Shown here: piece after piece, positions 9,470 through 17,771 of the stretch
How the letters are laid out: every line of letters begins with the position of its first letter
Numbering within the stretch: the stretch's first letter is position 1
Source of the DNA: Actinomadura hallensis
Lineage (GTDB): Bacteria; Actinomycetota; Actinomycetes; Streptosporangiales; Streptosporangiaceae
Assembly (NCBI RefSeq): GCF_006716765.1
Contig: NZ_VFPO01000001.1
Span: forward strand, 3,224,001 to 3,288,000
Length of the DNA stretch: 64,000 nucleotides
Reading direction: 5' to 3'
Translations under genes and position numbers: made by a program
Notes under the pieces: model-generated
What the model was told of the DNA's origin: nothing
The model's database searches: none
Seen by the model: only the letters and a program-made list of their open reading frames with translations

Positions 9470-10204
9470 TCACGCCCGGGAACCGTCCCGCGGCCCGCCC
9501 GCGGGACGGGGCTCGCTCGCAAGGTAGACGACGTCGGGCTCGCCCCGCGCCACCGGCACCTCCCGCACCCGGACGCGGCCGAACCGGCGGCGCAGCAGCT
9601 CCCCGAACGCCGGCGCCGCGTTCGCGCTCCACACCGCCAGCGTCCCGCGCGGGGTGAGCCGCCGGGCCAGCAGGTCCAGGCCCGCGGGCCCGTACAGGCG
9701 GGCGTTGCCGGGGGTGACGGTCCAGTCGGGGCCGTTGTCGACGTCCAGGCACAGCGCGTCGAACCGGTCGTCGTGCGGCCCGGCGAGGTAGTCGAGCAGG
9801 TCGGCGCGCCGCACCGTGACGCGCGGGTCGTCGAGCGCGCCGCGCGACCAGGGCCGCAGCTCGGTTGCGTGCCAGGCGATCACGGCGGGTTCGCGCTCGA
9901 CGACGGTGACGTGCGCGACGCCGGGCAGCTCCAGGGCCTCGGCCAGGGAGAACCCGACGCCCAGCCCGCCGATCAGCAGCCGCACCGGCCCGTCCAGGCC
10001 CTCGACGGCGGCGCGGACCAGCAGCCGCTCCGACGCGCCGCCGCGGGTGTCCATGAGGAACACCCCGTTGCTGATGATCTCGTAATGCTCCCCGGCCCGC
10101 CGCAGCACCAGCTCCCCGCCGACCCCCGCGGCCCGCTCCACCACCACGGGCACGCCCGGGTCGCCGAGCACCGGGTCGCCGGCCGTCCCCGCCACCTCGC
10201 CCAT
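9470..10204 (-). CDS. Spermidine-synthase-like methyltransferase-fold protein
   Basis: Rossmann-fold protein of 244 residues resembling SpeE-type aminopropyltransferases. It has an N-terminal beta domain (RRAGEHYEIISNGVFLMDTRGGASERLLVRAA), the nucleotide-binding motif LLIGGLGVGFSLAEAL, VTVVEREPAVIAWH with the acidic residue after strand 2, and FDALCLDVDNGPDW in the active-site region. The usual SpeE gatekeeper aspartates are not clearly conserved, so spermidine synthesis is doubtful; many actinobacterial members are of unknown substrate. ATG 10204 has TATGGT 7 nt upstream (leaderless) and is preferred over ATG 10216, which overlaps that box. Confidence 0.75.
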   Translation of the reverse strand: MGEVAGTAGDPVLGDPGVPVVVERAAGVGGELVLRRAGEHYEIISNGVFLMDTRGGASERLLVRAAVEGLDGPVRLLIGGLGVGFSLAEALELPGVAHVTVVEREPAVIAWHATELRPWSRGALDDPRVTVRRADLLDYLAGPHDDRFDALCLDVDNGPDWTVTPGNARLYGPAGLDLLARRLTPRGTLAVWSANAAPAFGELLRRRFGRVRVREVPVARGEPDVVYLASEPRPAGGPRDGSRA

Positions 10205-10299
10205 GCCCCGCACCATAGCCGCACCGCGACACGGCAGGAGCCGCCGGCCGTTCGCGGTCTGGGCGGCGGGGGGGGGACGGGTGGGTTACCGTGCCGGGC

Positions 10300-10779
10300 A
10301 TGTCCGGACCCTCCACCCCGGCCCCTTCAGCCCCCGGCCCTTCCAGCCCCGGCGGTCTGCTGCGGGGGCGCCGCATCCTGGTCGTGGGCGCGGGGACGCG
10401 CCCCAGCGACGACCCCGCCGCGCCGGTCGGCAACGGCCGCGCCATCGCCGTGACCGCCGCGCGGGAGGGCGCCCGGGTGGCGTGCGCCGACCGGGACGAG
10501 CACGCGGCGGTGGAGACCGCCGCGATCATCGCCGCCGAGGGCGCGCCGCGCGGCGTCCGCGTCAACGTGGTCGCGCCCGGTTTGATCGACACCGTCATGG
10601 GACGCGACGCCTCGGCCGGGAACCGGGGCCGCGACCACGTCGCCGCGCTGATCCCGATGCGGCGGCAGGGCACCGCCTGGGAGGTCGCCGACGTGGCGGT
10701 GTTCCTGCTGTCGGACCGCGCGTCCTACGTCACCGGGCAGGTCGTCCGCGTCGACGGGGGCCTGTCCACTCTCCGCTGA
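10300..10779 (+). pseudogene. Short-chain dehydrogenase with internal deletion
   Basis: The 159-codon frame starts like a normal SDR (LLRGRRILVVGAGTR, cofactor glycine motif) and ends like one (GVRVNVVAPGLIDTVMGR ... SYVTGQVVRVDGGL). Residues around ETAAIIAAEG are joined directly to APRGVRVNV, so roughly 85 codons are missing, including the NNAG motif, the catalytic serine and YxxxK. The deletion is in frame, so a protein could still be made but should be inactive. TACCGT lies 7 nt before the ATG, so the promoter looks intact. A normal SDR is about 250 residues. Confidence 0.8.
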
Positions 10780-10811
10780 ACGCCGCGCGGAACACCCCTT
10801 CCCCTCCCGTG

Positions 10812-10824
10812 GTTACCGTGTAAC
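10812..10824. promoter_or_regulatory. Inverted repeat upstream of the HtrA-like gene
   Basis: GTTAC-CGT-GTAAC lies 25 nt before the start codon, with a GGGAGG ribosome site between. Possible operator or promoter element for the protease gene. Confidence 0.35.
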
Positions 10825-10848
10825 GATGTAATCATCTGGGAGGTTCGC

Positions 10849-11815
10849 ATGATCCCCGATCCCTCCGGCGGCGAGCCGCCGCTGGACGCCTACTCCCGGG
10901 CGGTGTCCGCCGTCGCCCGCGAGCTGACCCCGCGCGTGGCCGCGCTGCGCGTGCGGCACCGCGGCGGCGAGGGCGCCGGCTCGGCCGTCGCGTTCACCGG
11001 CGACGGGTTCCTGCTCACCAACGCCCACGTCGTCGGCGCCGCGTCCGGCGGGCACGCCGCCTTCGCCGACGGCGAGACCGGCGCGTTCACCGTCGTCGGC
11101 ACCGACCCGCTGTCGGACCTGGCGGTCGTGCGCGCCGACGGCCCCGTCCCCGACCCGGTCACGCTCGGAGACAGCGACGCGCTCGTGGTCGGCCAGCTGG
11201 TCGTCGCGGTCGGCAACCCCCTCGGCCTTTCGGGGTCGGTGACCGCCGGGGTGGTCTCGGCGCTCGGCCGGTCCCTGCCGACCTCGCAGCGCACCCGCGC
11301 CGGCACCGCCGTCCGCGTCATCGAGGACGTCATCCAGACCGACGCCGCCCCTCAATCCCGGCAACTCCGGCGGCGCCCTGGCCGACTCCCGCGGCCGCGT
11401 CGTCGGCGTCAGCACCGCCGTCGCCGGGATCGGCCTGGGCTTGGCCGTCCCCATCAACGCCACCACCCGCCGCATCATCGGCGCCCTCATCCGCGACGGC
11501 CGCGTGCGCCGCGCGTTCCTCGGCCTGGCCGCCGCGCCCGTCCCCGTGCCCTCCTCGCTGCGCGCCCGCACCGGCCGCAAGCAGGCGCTGCGCGTCGCCG
11601 AGGTCGTCCCCGGCAGCCCCGCCGACCGCGCCGGCCTGCGCCGCGGCGACCTGGTCCTGACCGCCGGCGGCGAACCGGTCACCCAGGCCCAGTCGCTGCA
11701 GAGTCTGATGTTCGCCGAGGCGATCGGCCGTCCCCTGCCCATCACCGTCCTGCGCAACGGCGCCATGGTCGACGTCATCGCCGAACCCGTCGAACTCGAC
11801 CCCGAACCCGCCTGA
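10849..11815 (+). pseudogene. HtrA/DegP-like trypsin-type protease with PDZ domain, frameshifted
   Basis: Frame 1 from ATG 10849 (GGGAGG ribosome site) carries the chymotrypsin-fold protease start with the catalytic histidine in TNAHVV, aspartate in SDLAVV and VIQTDAA. At a CCCC run (11348-11351) the frame shifts; removing one C restores LNPGNSGGAL with the catalytic serine, then VGVSTAVAGIGLGLAVPI and a PDZ domain (VVPGSPADRAGLRRGDLVLTAGG) ending at 11815. The intact protein would be about 321 residues, soluble, with no signal peptide or membrane anchor visible. All catalytic residues survive on either side of one extra base. A sequencing error in the homopolymer is as likely as a true mutation. 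Confidence 0.8.
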
Positions 11816-12242
11816 CCCGCCCGCCGCCGACGGACCCGCCGCGCGGGGTGGTGCGGCGGGAGAGGGCTCGGCAGAGCGCCAGACGGCGCGGGGTTCCGGG
11901 ACACGGCGGGGTTTCCTGCGACACAAGGGACGCCTTCGACGGCCCGGCAGCCGCATCCGAACGGCCGCGTGCGATGGACCGACGGCCGCAGGCGGGAAGC
12001 ACGGCCGGCCCCGGCGCGGCGCTCGCCTCGGCCCGCCCGGCGGCTCGGGGCCGAGGGCATGGACGGCGGCGGGTCTGACGCCCGCGCCCTGAGAGCGCGA
12101 ACACCGCGCGCATGTGCGGCTGCGGCTGCGTGCATGTGCGTCTCCGTGCATGTGCGGCCGCCGGGCGCCGCCGAGGAGCCGGGCGGACCGGTTTGTCGTG
12201 TTCGCCGGCCGAGGCGGCGTCAGAGCGTCGGCCGGGCCGGTG
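11816..12242. other. Gene-free stretch between convergent genes
   Basis: This 427-nt gap between the protease and the radical SAM gene has no convincing gene. Three copies of a GCATGTGCG-like word occur near 12109, 12132 and 12148, separated by about 16-23 nt. No clear terminator stem was found. Confidence 0.4.
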
Positions 12243-13289
12243 TCACAGCAGGGAGAGCTGCTTCGGGGCGGCGGGAGCCGGCGCCCCGGGGCGCGGGGGA
12301 GCGGCGCGGCGACGTTCGCGGCCGGTGATGCCGTGTCTGGCCGCCAGTTCCCGGACCTGCCGGCTGATGCGCTCCTGGTAGTCCCTGGGGGCGTAGGCGC
12401 CGCCGCGGTACAGGCGGGCGTAGGGGGCGACGAGGCCGGGGTGGTGCTCGCGCAGCCATGCCAGGAACCACTCGCGGGCGCCGGGACGCAGGTGCAGGGT
12501 GATCGCCGACACCGAGACGGCGCCGGCGTCGGCGATCTGCCGCACCGCCGACTCCAGCTGCGCGGGCGAGTCCGACAGGTAGGGGATGACCGGGCCCATC
12601 AGCACGCCGCAGCCGATGCCCGCCTCGTTCAGCGCCGCCACCGTCTCCAGGCGGGCGCGGGGCGGCGGGGCGCCCGGCTCCACCAGCCGCGCCAGGTCGC
12701 GGTCGGCCGTGCCGACCGACACCGCCGCGCCGACCCGGGTGCGCTCGGCGGCCTCCAGCAGCAGCGGCAGGTCCCGCAGGATCAGGGTCCCCTTGGTCAG
12801 GATCGAGAACGGGTTGGCCGCGTCGCGCAGCGCCGCCAGGATCCCCGGCATCAGCCGGTAGCGGCCCTCGGCGCGCTGGTAGCAGTCCACGTTGGTGCCC
12901 ATCGCGATGTGCTCGCCGCGCCACCGCGGCGCCGCCAGCTCCGCGCGGACCCGCTCGGCCGCGTTGACCTTCACCACGATCCGCGAGTCGAAGTCCGCCC
13001 CGGAATCCAGATCCAGGTACTCGTGCGTTTTCCGGGCGAAGCAGTAGGCGCACGCATGGCTGCAGCCCCGGTAGGGGTTGATCGTCCAGCGGAACGGGAC
13101 CCGGGACGCCTCGGGCACCTTGTTGATGACCGTCCTGGCGTGGACCTCGTAGAAGGTCATGCCGCGGAACTCGGGGGAGTCGACGGTCCGCGCAACCGCG
13201 CGCCGCTCGATCAGCGGCACGTCCGCCGCGCCGCCGGGAGAGCCGCCGGGAGGGCCGCCGCCGTCCAGCCGCAGATGGTCCCACCGCAC
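12243..13289 (-). CDS. Rv2578c-family radical SAM protein
   Basis: Protein of 348 residues with the radical SAM cluster motif CSHACAYC following INPYRG, and downstream GTNVDCYQRAEGRY, SILTKGTLILRDL and CGVLMGPVIPYLSD blocks typical of the Rv2578c/SplB-like (spore photoproduct lyase related) family. It would bind a 4Fe-4S cluster and SAM; the reaction is unknown, though kinship to photoproduct lyase suggests DNA repair. Starts at GTG 13289 (VRWDHLRL); longer upstream frames are not conserved. The Lys/Ser-Leu C-terminus (KQLSLL) resembles a beta-clamp-binding or conserved tail. A LexA-like box lies upstream, consistent with DNA-damage control. Confidence 0.85.
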   Translation of the reverse strand: MRWDHLRLDGGGPPGGSPGGAADVPLIERRAVARTVDSPEFRGMTFYEVHARTVINKVPEASRVPFRWTINPYRGCSHACAYCFARKTHEYLDLDSGADFDSRIVVKVNAAERVRAELAAPRWRGEHIAMGTNVDCYQRAEGRYRLMPGILAALRDAANPFSILTKGTLILRDLPLLLEAAERTRVGAAVSVGTADRDLARLVEPGAPPPRARLETVAALNEAGIGCGVLMGPVIPYLSDSPAQLESAVRQIADAGAVSVSAITLHLRPGAREWFLAWLREHHPGLVAPYARLYRGGAYAPRDYQERISRQVRELAARHGITGRERRRAAPPRPGAPAPAAPKQLSLL

Positions 13290-13304
13290 GCCCGCCCCCC
13301 TTGA

Positions 13305-13356
13305 TTCGAACACATGAACGATCGCCGCGCGGTCCAGTATGGAACGTGTGTTCGAA
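13305..13356. promoter_or_regulatory. LexA-like SOS box region
   Basis: TGGAACGTGTGTTCGA at 13340-13355 matches the actinobacterial SOS consensus TCGAAC-N4-GTTCGA with one mismatch. A weaker relative, TCGAACACATGAACGA, is at 13306-13321. The outer arms TTCGAACAC (13305-13313) and GTGTTCGAA (13348-13356) form a perfect 9-bp inverted repeat. The element lies between the radical SAM gene (minus) and the lipoprotein gene (plus), 51 nt from the former's start. Confidence 0.6.
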
Positions 13357-13470
13357 GATCGCAACGCGGTCTGCAGGTGGGAGGGGAGGGGCGGGAGGTG
13401 CACGGCGCGTGACGGGACGTCTCGCGTTCCGTACGTAGCATCGCCCGGCGTGGGTAACAATGGGCGCGCT

Positions 13471-15063
13471 ATGTGGCGACTCAAGATGCGAACTGCTGCG
13501 GCGGCGCTGATCGCGGCGGGCGCGCTGGCCGGCTGCGGCCTGCCCGCCCTCGGCGAGGGCGGGCGCTCCGGCGGCCCCGCGCCCGTCCCCGGCGGCGCCG
13601 GCGCCGAGTGCACCGACGTCCCCGCGCCCCGCGACTCCGGCGCGCGCCGGCTGCGCGCCATGTGGATCGCCACCGTCGGCAACATCGACTGGCCCAAGGA
13701 CCCCCGCGCCTCCGCCGACGAGCAGAAGAAGCAGTTCGTCCGGCTCCTCGACACCGCGCGGCAGATGAACATGAACGCGGTGTTCGTGCAGATCCGCCCC
13801 AACTCCGACGCGTTCTACGACTCCCCGATCGAGCCGTGGTCGGCGTGGATCACCGGGACCCCCGGCAAGGACCCCGGCTACGACGTGCTGGACTTCATGC
13901 TCAAGGAGGCCCACGCCCGCGACCTGGAGTTCCACGCCTGGTTCAACCCGTACCGGATCGCCCGCCACGACGACCCGTCCAAGCTGCACCCCAAGAGCCC
14001 CGCCCGCAAGAACCCCGGCTGGGTCCGCAAGTACGGCGGGGGCATGTGGTACGACCCGGGCATCCCCGAGGTGCGGGAACTGGCCACCAAGGCCGTCATG
14101 GACGTCGTGCGCAAGTACGACATCGACGCCGTCCACTTCGACGACTACTTCTACCCCTACCCCGAGGGCGGCGAGTTCCCCGACGAGGCCACCTACAAGG
14201 CCCACGGCGGCGGCATGAACAAGGGCGACTGGCGGCGCCGCAACGTCGACCGCCTCATCGAGGACCTGTCCCGGAAGATCCACGAGGCCAAGCCCTGGGT
14301 GCAGTTCGGCATCAGCCCGTTCGGGGTGTGGCGCAACAAGAGCAGCGACCCCGCCGGGTCCGACACCCGCGCGCTGCAGAGCTACGACGACATCTACGCC
14401 GACACCCGCAAATGGGTGAAGCGCGGCTGGGTCGACTACATCACCCCGCAGCTGTACTGGCCGATCGGCGACCCCCGCGCCGACTACGCGGAACTCGTCG
14501 GCTGGTGGGCCGAGCAGGTCGAGGGCACCGACGTGCAGCTGACCATCGGGCAGGGCGCCTACCGCGTCGGCGCCGGCGGCCCCTGGAACGACGCCGCCGA
14601 GCTGTCGCGCCACCTCACCCTCAACGACAAGCACCCCCAGGTCCGCGGCGACGTGTACTTCAGCGCCTCCGACGTCGTGGAGAACCGCCGCGGCTTCGCC
14701 GAACGGCTCCGCAAGGACCACTACTCCCGGCCCGCCCTGCGGCCCGTCGCCACCGGCCTGGGCGGCAAGGCCCCCGCGCCCGTCCAGGGCACCGCCGCCG
14801 AACCCCACGGCGACGGCGTGAAGGTCACCTGGCGGACCTCCGAGGACGCCGCCTCCTACGCCGTCTACCGCGCCGACGGCGAACGCCCCGGCTGCGGCCC
14901 CGTCGAACCCGGCCAGCTCATCGCCGGCGTCCGCGGCGGCGGCATCATCGACCCGACCGCCGAGCCCGGCCGCACCTACACCTACTACGTCACCGCACTG
15001 GACCGCCGCCACCACCAGAGCGCCCCCGCCCGCGGCGCGACGGTCACCGTCCCGAAGGGATAA
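13471..15063 (+). CDS. Lipoprotein with family-10-like glycoside hydrolase (DUF187/GHL10) domain
   Basis: Exported protein of 530 residues with a lipoprotein signal (positively charged MWRLKMR, hydrophobic stretch, lipobox ALAGC with C22). The main TIM-barrel domain shows LRAMWIATVGNIDWP, NAVFVQIRPNSDAFY, EFHAWFNPYRIA, DAVHFDDYFYPYP and YITPQLYWPIGDPRADY, the signature of GHL10 proteins thought to act on cell-wall glycans. A C-terminal fibronectin-III-like module (HGDGVKVTWRTSEDAASYAVYR) follows. ATG 13471 gives a clean signal peptide. It is transcribed away from the radical SAM gene across the LexA-like region. Substrate unknown. Confidence 0.88.
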   Translation: MWRLKMRTAAAALIAAGALAGCGLPALGEGGRSGGPAPVPGGAGAECTDVPAPRDSGARRLRAMWIATVGNIDWPKDPRASADEQKKQFVRLLDTARQMNMNAVFVQIRPNSDAFYDSPIEPWSAWITGTPGKDPGYDVLDFMLKEAHARDLEFHAWFNPYRIARHDDPSKLHPKSPARKNPGWVRKYGGGMWYDPGIPEVRELATKAVMDVVRKYDIDAVHFDDYFYPYPEGGEFPDEATYKAHGGGMNKGDWRRRNVDRLIEDLSRKIHEAKPWVQFGISPFGVWRNKSSDPAGSDTRALQSYDDIYADTRKWVKRGWVDYITPQLYWPIGDPRADYAELVGWWAEQVEGTDVQLTIGQGAYRVGAGGPWNDAAELSRHLTLNDKHPQVRGDVYFSASDVVENRRGFAERLRKDHYSRPALRPVATGLGGKAPAPVQGTAAEPHGDGVKVTWRTSEDAASYAVYRADGERPGCGPVEPGQLIAGVRGGGIIDPTAEPGRTYTYYVTALDRRHHQSAPARGATVTVPKG

Positions 15064-15115
15064 TGATCATGCTCCGTGGGGAGGTATCCATCACCTGACC
15101 CCCGGAGGTATGAGC

Positions 15116-15313
15116 ATGGCGCTGTCGATGGAGGAGCAGCGGATCCTCACCCAGATCGAGATCCGCCTGAGCGAGGACGACCCGCGGCTGGCCCATCGCC
15201 TCGCACGGCTCGGCGAACCCCGCCGCCGTGCCCGCACCGTCGTCCTCGCCGCGGCCGCCGTCATCATCGTCCTCGCCGCGATCGGCGCCGCGATCGCGGC
15301 CGCCGCACTATGA
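15116..15313 (+). CDS. DUF3040 small membrane protein
   Basis: Small protein of 65 residues with the DUF3040 start MALSMEEQRILTQIEIRL, a basic stretch GEPRRRART and one strongly hydrophobic helix at the C-terminus. It is expected to sit in the inner membrane with an N-terminal cytoplasmic head. ATG 15116 is preferred because GGAGG lies 7 nt upstream and homologues start MALS; ATG 15110 is too close. Usually DUF3040 proteins are about 120 residues, so this is a short version. Function unknown. Confidence 0.8.
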   Translation: MALSMEEQRILTQIEIRLSEDDPRLAHRLARLGEPRRRARTVVLAAAAVIIVLAAIGAAIAAAAL

Positions 15314-15389
15314 CCCCCCGCCCCACCGCCCCGCACGACCCGCCCTAGACACGGGCGCCGCCGCCCGGACGCCCCCGGGACGGCGGAAC

Positions 15390-15438
15390 GAACGTCGAGG
15401 CCCCGGCGAGAACCAGTCTCGCCGGGGCCTCGACGTTC
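15390..15438 (+). terminator. Long perfect hairpin terminator
   Basis: A 22-bp perfect stem (15390-15411 with 15417-15438) encloses the 5-nt loop ACCAG. It lies 77 nt after the DUF3040 stop and has no U tract, as is common in high-GC actinomycetes. No gene faces it from the right within 400 nt, so it most likely terminates the lipoprotein/DUF3040 transcript. Confidence 0.8.
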
Positions 15439-15833
15439 ACGCCGGTGTGGTGGTCGCCTCACGGCGAAAGGCACAACGAAGCTCCAGCCCGGACCGCACG
15501 GGACCGGCGGTATTCCCCGAAGGCATCAGGTAGAGCCCGGGGGACACATGCCACACCGACCCGTCCACTGTAACGGCTCCCCGGGTGTGCCACCGCCACC
15601 GGCACCCCGGCGCGCCGATGTCCCCGCCGCGCGCATCACCTCACCCCCGGGTGAGGACCGCCTGCGCCCGTGCACCGCCCCCGCGGGCGATGCGTCCCAG
15701 AATGGGAGCCGACGCGGCGAACCGGAGGACGCGCCCACCGCCACGGGGACCGGCGGCGCGGCCGCACCCACCCGGCCACCACCGCGGGGCCCAACCACCA
15801 CGCACGGACCGGCACAGCTGAGGAGACGGGCAC
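15439..15833. promoter_or_regulatory. Gene-free region with palindrome ahead of the RsbW-like gene
   Basis: No supported gene here. A perfect palindrome CCTCACCC-CC-GGGTGAGG occupies 15639-15656, about 178 nt before the next start codon, and could be an operator. The rest is GC-rich with no clear promoter. Confidence 0.4.
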
Positions 15834-16442
15834 GTGAACACCACGGGGGCGAGAACCGCACGGCACGACGAACCGGCCGCACCACCCGCCCACGACACGG
15901 ATGACACCGCCGACGGCAGCAGCACAGGAGCAACTGAGGGACCGCCCGCGGCGGCCGCCGGAACGGGCGAGGGCGGCTCGGGCGGCGGCGCGCAGGCGGC
16001 CTGGGAACTGCGGACCGGGCCGCGGGCCGCGGCGCAGGCGCGGCGGCTCACCGCGCGGGCCCTGCGCGGATGGCGCGTCACCGAGCCCGGAGACGTCGAC
16101 GACGTCGTCCTCATGGTGGGAGAACTGGTCACCAACGCCGTCGTCCACGGCGCCGGACCCGTCCGGCTCGCGCTGCGGCTGGACGGCCGCCGCCTGCTCG
16201 CCGAGGTCCGCGACGCCGACCCCGCCCTGCCCGCCCTGCCTGCACTGCCCGCCGCGGCCGGGGCCCCGGACTGGGCCGAGGCGGGGCGGGGGCTGCTGCT
16301 CGTCGCCGCGCTGGCCGCCGAGCACGGCGCCCGGCCCGAGCGGGACGGCAAGACCGTCTGGTTCACCCGGCTGCTCAACCCCCTCGGCGGCCGCCGGCCC
16401 GGCGCACCCCCGCCCACCGCCGACTTGCCCGGCGCCCACTGA
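15834..16442 (+). CDS. RsbW-like ATP-binding protein (anti-sigma-type HATPase)
   Basis: The 202-residue product has about 55 low-complexity residues, then a GHKL ATPase domain of the HATPase_c_2 class: DVDDVVLMVGELVTNAVVHG carries the N-box (E, N) and VRDADPALP the G1-like aspartate, with AGRGLLLVAAL as the G2 region. Such stand-alone domains act as anti-sigma factor kinases or sporulation-type regulators in actinomycetes; no partner anti-anti-sigma gene is adjacent. GTG 15834 follows GAGGAG at suitable distance. Transcribed alone. The target sigma factor cannot be named from this sequence, although SigB-type promoters occur elsewhere in the window. Confidence 0.85.
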   Translation: MNTTGARTARHDEPAAPPAHDTDDTADGSSTGATEGPPAAAAGTGEGGSGGGAQAAWELRTGPRAAAQARRLTARALRGWRVTEPGDVDDVVLMVGELVTNAVVHGAGPVRLALRLDGRRLLAEVRDADPALPALPALPAAAGAPDWAEAGRGLLLVAALAAEHGARPERDGKTVWFTRLLNPLGGRRPGAPPPTADLPGAH

Positions 16443-16520
16443 CCAAGGCTCACCGGTCCAGTGCTCACCGGCCCGGGGCTGCGCCGGGCCCGCCGGATCG
16501 GAACCCGGTCGCAGGCCCGG

Positions 16521-17648
16521 TCACGCCTGCAGGGGGCAGCGGTCCACGACCCACACGTCCTCGTCGTCGCCCGACGGCGCCGGCGGCGGCTCGTCGGTCA
16601 GGCGGTCCAGATGCCACTCGACGTGGGCCAGCGGACCCCGCCAGCCCGCCAGCAGGTCCGCCAGCGGGCGCGGCGGCCCCGGCGGCCCGAACGGCCGCGG
16701 ATCGGGCAGCTCGGCCTCCCACAGCGCGTCGTCGCAGCCCGCCGCCCAGCGCCCCGCCGCCTCCAGCACCTCCTGCAGGTCGCGGGCCAGCTCGCCCAGC
16801 GACCGCAGCGCCATCGCGTCCTGGATCATCCGCTCCCGCGCCTCGTAGGACGGCTCCCGACCGAACCCGGCCGGTAACCGAGGGGGACGGCCGTCCAGCA
16901 CCGGGTCCTCCCCGGTCGCGGCCGCGCGGATCGCCGCGACCTGCCAGCGCGTCCACTCCGCCAGATGACCCAGCACCGCCCGCAGCGCCGCCGCGCCGGC
17001 GCCCCCGCCCGGCCCGGCGGGATCGGCGCCGGCCACCGCGTCCCGCAGCCGCGACCGCACGGACCCCAGCCGGTCCAGTGTCCACGCCCGCGCCCGCGCC
17101 GCGCCCGCCGGGCCGCGCGGCTCCGGGCCCGCCGGGGGACGCGGCATCGGCACCCGCAGCGCCGCCAGCACCTCGTCCAGGCCCCGGACCTCCGCGCCCC
17201 GCCCCGACAGGAACGCCGCGCCGACCCGGTCCAGCCGGAACATGCGCGGCCCGTCCCGCATCCGGCACCACCCCACCAGGTACTCCCCGTAGGGCGCGAT
17301 GACCAGGCCGTGCGCCTCCACGTCGCGGAAGCTGCGCGTCCCCGCCCGGTCGGTGTAGGCCAGCCGCACCACCCGGCGGGTGCGGACCGCCTCGGCGAGG
17401 GTGTCGCGCACCGGGCCCGTCAGCGACGCCGCCTCCCCCAGCGGCGCGGGCTCCGGGTCGCGCGGCAGCGCGTACCCGCGGCCCCGGCGCCGCACCGGCA
17501 GCCCGCCGTGCTCCAGCAGCTCCAGGTCGCGGCGGACGGTCCGCTCGCTGACGCCCAGCCGCCCCGCCAGCTCGCCGCCCTCCACCGCCTCGGGGGAGGC
17601 CGCGCGCAGCTCGGCGATCAGCGCCAGCAGCCGGTCAACGCGGTCCAC
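16521..17648 (-). CDS. HTH/WYL transcriptional regulator fused to a DinB-like domain
   Basis: Protein of 375 residues. Residues 1-60 form a DeoR/HTH_11-type winged helix (LAGRLGVSERTVRRDLELLE). Residues ~85-170 form a WYL ligand-sensing domain (VRLAYTDRAGTRSFRDVEAHGLVI...YLVGWCRMRDGPRMFRLDRV). After a Pro/Gly/Ala linker, the last ~170 residues look like a four-helix DinB/mycothiol-transferase fold (GHLAEWTRWQV ... DDALWEAELP ... HVEWHLDRL). The fusion joins a regulator with a possible metal/thiol-binding effector module. GTG 17648 gives the canonical YafY-type start VDRVDRLLALI. Regulated targets unknown; the gene follows the large AAA-like gene by 123 nt on the same strand. Confidence 0.78.
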   Translation of the reverse strand: MDRVDRLLALIAELRAASPEAVEGGELAGRLGVSERTVRRDLELLEHGGLPVRRRGRGYALPRDPEPAPLGEAASLTGPVRDTLAEAVRTRRVVRLAYTDRAGTRSFRDVEAHGLVIAPYGEYLVGWCRMRDGPRMFRLDRVGAAFLSGRGAEVRGLDEVLAALRVPMPRPPAGPEPRGPAGAARARAWTLDRLGSVRSRLRDAVAGADPAGPGGGAGAAALRAVLGHLAEWTRWQVAAIRAAATGEDPVLDGRPPRLPAGFGREPSYEARERMIQDAMALRSLGELARDLQEVLEAAGRWAAGCDDALWEAELPDPRPFGPPGPPRPLADLLAGWRGPLAHVEWHLDRLTDEPPPAPSGDDEDVWVVDRCPLQA

Positions 17649-17771
17649 GACCCCATGGTGACCCCGCACACCGGCATTTCGCCGCCGCCGGGGGGCCCAG
17701 ATCGCCCATGGGCAAGGCGGATCGGGCCGCCCCGGCACATTCCGCGCCCGCGCGGAGCCCGCCGGGGGCGG

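Noticed and set aside
9432..10673. Long minus-strand frame overlapping the SpeE-like and SDR genes
   Set aside because: Arg/Gly/Ala-rich shadow of the SpeE-like gene; it contains no recognisable domain.
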